DNA of 64,000 bases from Eledone cirrhosa (Eukaryota > Mollusca > Cephalopoda > Octopoda > Eledonidae). Made by a program: the position numbers and the translations under genes. Under the pieces are notes generated by a model. The model was given only the letters and a program-made list of their open reading frames with translations, did no database searches and had not been told where the DNA came from. The DNA lies in NCBI GenBank assembly GCA_964016885.1, contig OZ024759.1, positions 1,997,001-2,061,000 of the forward strand, in the 5' to 3' direction. Shown here piece after piece: positions 58,951 to 64,000 of the stretch. Numbering within the stretch: position 1 is the stretch's first letter; each line of letters starts with the position of its first letter.

Positions 58951-59743
58951 ATATTAGTAACATGACACAGTCTATACTAGTAACATGACACAGTCTATAT
59001 TAGTAACATGACAAAGTCTATATTAGTAACATGACAAAGTCTATATTAGTAACATGACAAAGTCTATATTAGTAACATGACAAAGTCTATATTAGTAGCA
59101 TGACACAGTCTATATTAGCAACATGACAAAGTCTATATTAGTAACATGACACAGTCTATATTAGTAGCATGACAATGTCTGTATTAGTAACATGACAAAG
59201 TCTATATTAGTAACATGACAAAGTCTACATTAGTAACATGACAAAGTCTATATTAGTAACATGACACAGTCTATATTAGTAACATGACAAAGTCTATATT
59301 AGTAGCATGACAAAGTCTATATTAGTAACATGACAAAGTCTATATTAGTAACATGACAAAGTCTATATTAGTAACATGACAAAGTCTATATTAGTAACAT
59401 GACAAAGTCGATATTAGTAACATGACAAAGTCTATATTAGTAACATGACACAGTATATATTAGTAACATGACAGTCTATATTAGTAACATGACAGTCTAC
59501 ATTAGTAACATGACACAGTCTATATTAGTAACATGACAAAGTCGATATTAGTAACATAACAATGTCTATATTAGTAACATGACAAAGTCTATATTAGTAA
59601 CATGACACAGTCTATATTACTAACATGACACAGTCTATATTAGTAACATGACACAGTCTATATTAGTAACATGACAAAGTCTATATTAGTAACATGACAA
59701 AGTCTATATTAGTAACATGACAAAGTCTATATTAGTAACATGA
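58176..59743 (+). repeat. 1.57 kb segment shared with 12,616-14,183 (right member)
   Basis: This is the distant partner of the block near 13 kb, at an offset of 45,560 bp, including the singleton-like CATAACAATG (59,555/13,995) and a pair of 21-bp units near 59,470. It carries left-type markers (GTCTATACTAG, GTCGATATT, GACAATG, TTACTAAC) in the same order as the left part of the window. The units immediately to its right belong to the family typical of the right half. The end at 59,743 is abrupt. Confidence 0.88.
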
Positions 59744-62700
59744 CAAAGTCTACATTAGTAACATGACAAAGTCTATATTAGTAACATGACAAGGTCTATA
59801 TTAGTAACATGACACAGTCTATATTAGTAGCATGACACAGTCTATATTAGTAACATGATACAGTCTATATTAGTAACATGACAAAGTCTATATTAGTAAC
59901 ATGACAAAGTCTATATTAGTAAAATGACAAAGTCTATATTAGTAACATGACAAAGTCTTTATTAGTAACATGACACAGTCTATATTAGTAACATGACACA
60001 GTCTATATTAGTAACATGACAAAGTCTATATTAGTAGCATGACAAAGTCTATATTAGTAACATGACAAAGTCTATATTAGTAACATGACACAGTCTATAT
60101 TAGTAACATGACAAAGTCTATATTAGTTACATGACAAAGTCTATATTAGTAACATGACACAGTCTATATTAGTAACATGACGAAGTCTATATTAGTAACA
60201 TGACACAGTCTATATTAGTAACATGACACAGTCTATATTAGTAACATGAAAAAGTCTATATTAGTAAAATGACAAAGTCTATATTAGTAACATGACAAAG
60301 TCTATATTAGTAACATGACAAAGTCTATATTAGTAGCATGACACAGTCTATATTAGCAACATGACAAAGTCTATATTAGTAACATGACACAGTCTATATT
60401 AGTAACATGACACAGTCTATATTAGTAACATGACACAGTCTATATTAGTAACATGACAAAGTCTACATTAGTAACATGACAAAGTCTATATTAGTAACAT
60501 GACAAGGTCTGTATTAGTAACATGACACAGTCTATATTAGTAGCATGACACAGTCTATATTAGTAACATGATACAGTCTATATTAGTAACATGACAAAGT
60601 CTATATTAGTAACATGACAAAGTCTATATTAGTAAAATGACAAAGTCTATATTAGTAACATGACAAAGTCTTTATTAGTAACATGACAAAGTCTATATTA
60701 GTAAAATGACAAAGTCTATATTAGTAACATGACAAAGTCTTTATTAGTAACATGACACAGTCTATATTAGTAACATGACACAGTCTATATTAGTAACATG
60801 ACAAAGTCTATATTAGTAACATGACAAAGTCTATATTAGTAACATGACAAAGTCTATATTAGTAACATGACACAGTCTATATTAGTAACATGACACAGTC
60901 TATATTAGTAGCATGACACAGTCTATATTAGTAACATGATACAGTCTATATTAGTAACATGACAAAGTCTATATTAGTAATATGACAAAGTCTATATTAG
61001 TAAAATGACAAAGTCTATATTAGTAGCATGACAAAGTCTTTATTAGTAACATGACACAGTCTATATTAGTAACATGACACAGTCTATATTAGTAACATGA
61101 CAAAGTCTATATTAGTAACATGACAAAGTCTATATTAGTAACATGACACAGTCTATATTAGTAACATGACACAGTCTATATTAGTAACATGACAAAGTCT
61201 ATATTAGTAACATGACAAAGTCTTTATTAGTAACATGACACAGTCTATATTAGTAACATGACACAGTCTATATTAGTAACATGACAAAGTCTATATTAGT
61301 AACATGACAAAGTCTATATTAGTAACATGACAAAGTCTATATTAGTAACATGACACAGTCTATATTAGTAACATGACACAGTCTATATTAGTAGCATGAC
61401 ACAGTCTATATTAGTAACATGATACAGTCTATATTAGTAACATGACAAAGTCTATATTAGTAATATGACAAAGTCTATATTAGTAAAATGACAAAGTCTA
61501 TATTAGTAGCATGACAAAGTCTTTATTAGTAACATGACACAGTCTATATTAGTAACATGACACAGTCTATATTAGTAACATGACAAAGTCTATATTAGTA
61601 ACATGACAAAGTCTATATTAGTAACATGACACAGTCTATATTAGTAACATGACACAGTCTATATTAGTAACATGACAAAGTCTATATTAGTAACATGACA
61701 AAGTCTATATTAGTAACATGACACAGTCTATATTAGTAACATGACACAGTCTATATTAGTAACATGAGACAGTCTATATTAGTAGCATGACAAAGTCTAT
61801 ATTAGTAACATGACAGAGTCTACATTAGTAACATGACAAAGTCTATATTAGTAACATGACACAGTCTATATTAGTAACATGAGACAGTCTATATTAGTAA
61901 CATGACAAAGTCTATATTAGTAACATGACACAGTCTATATTAGTAACATGACACAGTCTATATTAGTAACATGACAAAGTCTATATTAGTAACATGACAA
62001 AGTCTATATTAGTAACATGACAAAGTCTATATTAGTAGCATGACACAGTCTATGTTAGCAACATGACAAAGTCTATATTAGTAACATGACACAGTCTATA
62101 TTAGTAACATGACACAGTCTATATTAGTAACATGACACAGTCTATATTATTAACATGACAAAGTCTATATTAGTAACATGACACAGTCTATATTAGTAAC
62201 ATGAGACAGTCTATATTAGTAACATGACACAGTCTATATTAGTAACATGACACAGTCTATATTAGTAACATGACAAAGTCTATATTAGTTACATGACAAA
62301 GTCTATATTAGTAACATGACAAAGTCTATATTAGTAACATGACACAGTCTATATTAGTAACATGACGAAGTCTATATTAGTAACATGACACAGTCTATAT
62401 TAGTAACATGACACAGTCTATATTAGTAACATGAAAAAGTCTATATTAGTAACATGACAAAGTATATATTAGTAACATGACAAAGTCTATATTAGTAACA
62501 TGACAAAGTCTATATTAGTAGCATGACACAGTCTATATTAGCAACATGACAAAGTCTATATTAGTAACATGACACAGTCTATATTAGTAACATGACACAG
62601 TCTATATTAGTAACATGACACAGTCTATATTAGTAACATGACAAAGTCTACATTAGTAACATGACAAAGTCTATATTAGTAACATGACAAGGTCTATATT

Positions 62701-64000
62701 AGTAACATGACACAGTCTATATTAGTAGCATGACACAGTCTATATTAGTAACATGATACAGTCTATATTAGTAACATGACAAAGTCTATATTAGTAACAT
62801 GACAAAGTCTATATTAGTAAAATGACAAAGTCTATATTAGTAACATGACAAAGTCTTTATTAGTAACATGACACAGTCTATATTAGTAACATGACACAGT
62901 CTATATTAGTAACATGACAAAGTCTATATTAGTAGCATGACAAAGTCTATATTAGTAACATGACAAAGTCTATATTAGTAACATGACACAGTCTATATTA
63001 GTAACATGACAAAGTCTATATTAGTTACATGACAAAGTCTATATTAGTAACATGACACAGTCTATATTAGTAACATGACGAAGTCTATATTAGTAACATG
63101 ACACAGTCTATATTAGTAACATGACACAGTCTATATTAGTAACATGAAAAAGTCTATATTAGTAACATGACAAAGTCTATATTAGTAACATGACAAAGTC
63201 TATATTAGTAACATGACAAAGTCTATATTAGTAGCATGACACAGTCTATATTAGCAACATGACAAAGTCTATATTAGTAACATGACACAGTCTATATTAG
63301 TAACATGACACAGTCTATATTAGTAACATGACACAGTCTATATTAGTAACATGACAAAGTCTACATTAGTAACATGACAAAGTCTATATTAGTAACATGA
63401 CAAGGTCTGTATTAGTAACATGACACAGTCTATATTAGTAGCATGACACAGTCTATATTAGTAACATGATACAGTCTATATTAGTAACATGACAAAGTCT
63501 ATATTAGTAACATGACAAAGTCTATATTAGTAAAATGACAAAGTCTATATTAGTAACATGACAAAGTCTTTATTAGTAACATGACAAAGTCTATATTAGT
63601 AAAATGACAAAGTCTATATTAGTAACATGACAAAGTCTTTATTAGTAACATGACACAGTCTATATTAGTAACATGACACAGTCTATATTAGTAACATGAC
63701 AAAGTCTATATTAGTAACATGACAAAGTCTATATTAGTAACATGACAAAGTCTATATTAGTAACATGACACAGTCTATATTAGTAACATGACACAGTCTA
63801 TATTAGTAGCATGACACAGTCTATATTAGTAACATGATACAGTCTATATTAGTAACATGACAAAGTCTATATTAGTAATATGACAAAGTCTATATTAGTA
63901 AAATGACAAAGTCTATATTAGTAGCATGACAAAGTCTTTATTAGTAACATGACACAGTCTATATTAGTAACATGACACAGTCTATATTAGTAACATGACA
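59742..64000 (+). repeat. Two copies spaced 2,898 bp, second cut by window end
   Basis: Starting at 59,742, markers recur 2,898 bp later (exactly 126 monomers): GACAAAGTCTACATT 59,742/62,640, GAAAAAG 60,248/63,146, GACAAGGTCTGTATT 60,501/63,399, and AATATGAC 60,979/63,877. The second copy runs off the window at 64,000. Between the copies, 61,480-62,640 holds the GAGACAG, GACAGAG (61,812), TATGTTAGC, TAGTTACATG, GACGAAG and GTATATATT order also seen in the 5.3 kb units. The array clearly continues past the window. Confidence 0.88.

Larger units (their letters stand above)
1..64000 (+). repeat. 23-bp satellite array filling the whole window
   Basis: The window is an unbroken tandem array of a 23-bp monomer: ACATGACA, A or C, AGTC, TATATTAGTA. 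About 2,780 monomers are present, all in the same orientation except two short inverted segments. Monomers mostly differ by 0-2 substitutions, and insertions or deletions are rare (21-bp and 24-bp forms). GC is about 26-30%, CpG is nearly absent, and every normal unit carries the palindrome CATG. The three plus-strand stops in each unit (TGA, TAG, TAA) lie in one frame. Because 23 is not a multiple of three, each frame is closed every 69 bp, which leaves about 16 open codons at most. Both edges cut the array, so it extends further. An array like this is typical of eukaryotic heterochromatin; its chromosomal position and any function cannot be read from the sequence. No gene, RNA or unique spacer lies anywhere in it. 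Confidence 0.99.

Noticed and set aside
1..64000. Protein-coding genes
   Set aside because: Each monomer has TGA, TAG and TAA in one plus-strand frame and TAA and TAG on the minus strand. With a 23-bp period every frame closes within about 69 bp. No open frame of useful length exists.
1..64000. CRISPR array
   Set aside because: The repeats are 23 bp and regular, but there are no spacers: monomers abut directly and the intervals are themselves repeat.
1..64000. Iteron-type plasmid origin
   Set aside because: Iterons are of similar length, but such origins have a few to some tens of copies near a replication gene and a DnaA box or AT-rich opening region. Here there are thousands of copies and no gene.
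1..64000. Telomeric repeat
   Set aside because: The unit contains TTAGTA but no TTAGGG, TTAGG, TTTAGGG or other known short telomere repeat, and the unit is not G-rich.
1..64000. CENP-B box or alpha-satellite
   Set aside because: No TTCG...CGGGA-like motif and no 171-bp period. A centromeric role cannot be excluded, but the sequence gives no direct sign of one.
1..64000. Promoter elements from TATATTA in each unit
   Set aside because: TATATTA looks like a TATA or -10 element, but it is simply part of the AT-rich monomer and occurs thousands of times with no gene downstream.
1..64000. tRNA, rRNA or structured ncRNA
   Set aside because: No non-repeat sequence is present, and the monomer does not resemble any tRNA box or rRNA segment. 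The only strong secondary structure comes from the two inverted segments.

Overview
The whole 64 kb window is one satellite DNA array. From base 1 to base 64,000 it consists of about 2,780 head-to-tail copies of a 23-bp, AT-rich monomer. Written in pieces, the monomer is ACATGACA, then A or C, then AGTC, then TATATTAGTA (about 26-30% GC). Both window ends fall inside the array, so its true length is unknown. I found no protein gene, RNA gene, transposon or unique spacer. An uninterrupted short-period tandem array of this size points to a eukaryotic heterochromatic, centromeric, subtelomeric or similar satellite region. I do not recognise the monomer and cannot name the organism.

The array is not uniform. 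Monomers differ at a few positions: A/C at base 9, GAGACAG, GATACAG, GACGAAG, GAAAAAG, GACAAGG, GACAATG, TAGCATG, TAGTTACATG, TAAAATG, TAGCAACATG, GTCTTTATT, GTCTACATT, GTCGATATT and a 2-bp-shorter 21-bp form. The order of these variants is a barcode that shows higher-order repeats and segmental duplications. Layout from left to right: a 39-monomer (897 bp) duplication at 56-1,860; a block starting at base 1 recopied 2,984 bp downstream; a 30-monomer (690 bp) duplication at 2,070-3,540; a 3.9 kb tandem duplication at 3,302-11,052, each copy carrying an identical inverted segment (6,341-6,571 and 10,243-10,473); a mosaic at 11,053-12,615; a 1.57 kb segment at 12,616-14,183 that recurs 45,560 bp away at 58,176-59,743; a 1,788-bp duplication at 16,350-19,825; three copies of a 2.5 kb unit at 20,225-28,035, the middle one with an extra 276 bp; a 2,921-bp-spaced pair at 27,290-32,061; a 2,434-bp unit at 32,470-37,700; a clean 5,332-bp tandem duplication at 38,645-49,311; a 2,917/2,894-bp copy to 52,205; a 2,275-bp unit at 51,125-55,719; and copies spaced 3,078 and 2,898 bp to the window end.

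Almost every offset equals a whole number of 23-bp monomers minus 2 bp for each 21-bp monomer contained. That is the expected mark of in-register unequal exchange or replication slippage acting repeatedly on one array. The most notable structure is the 231-bp inverted segment and its duplication, which allow the order of events to be inferred. I see no evidence of a coding or defence system here.
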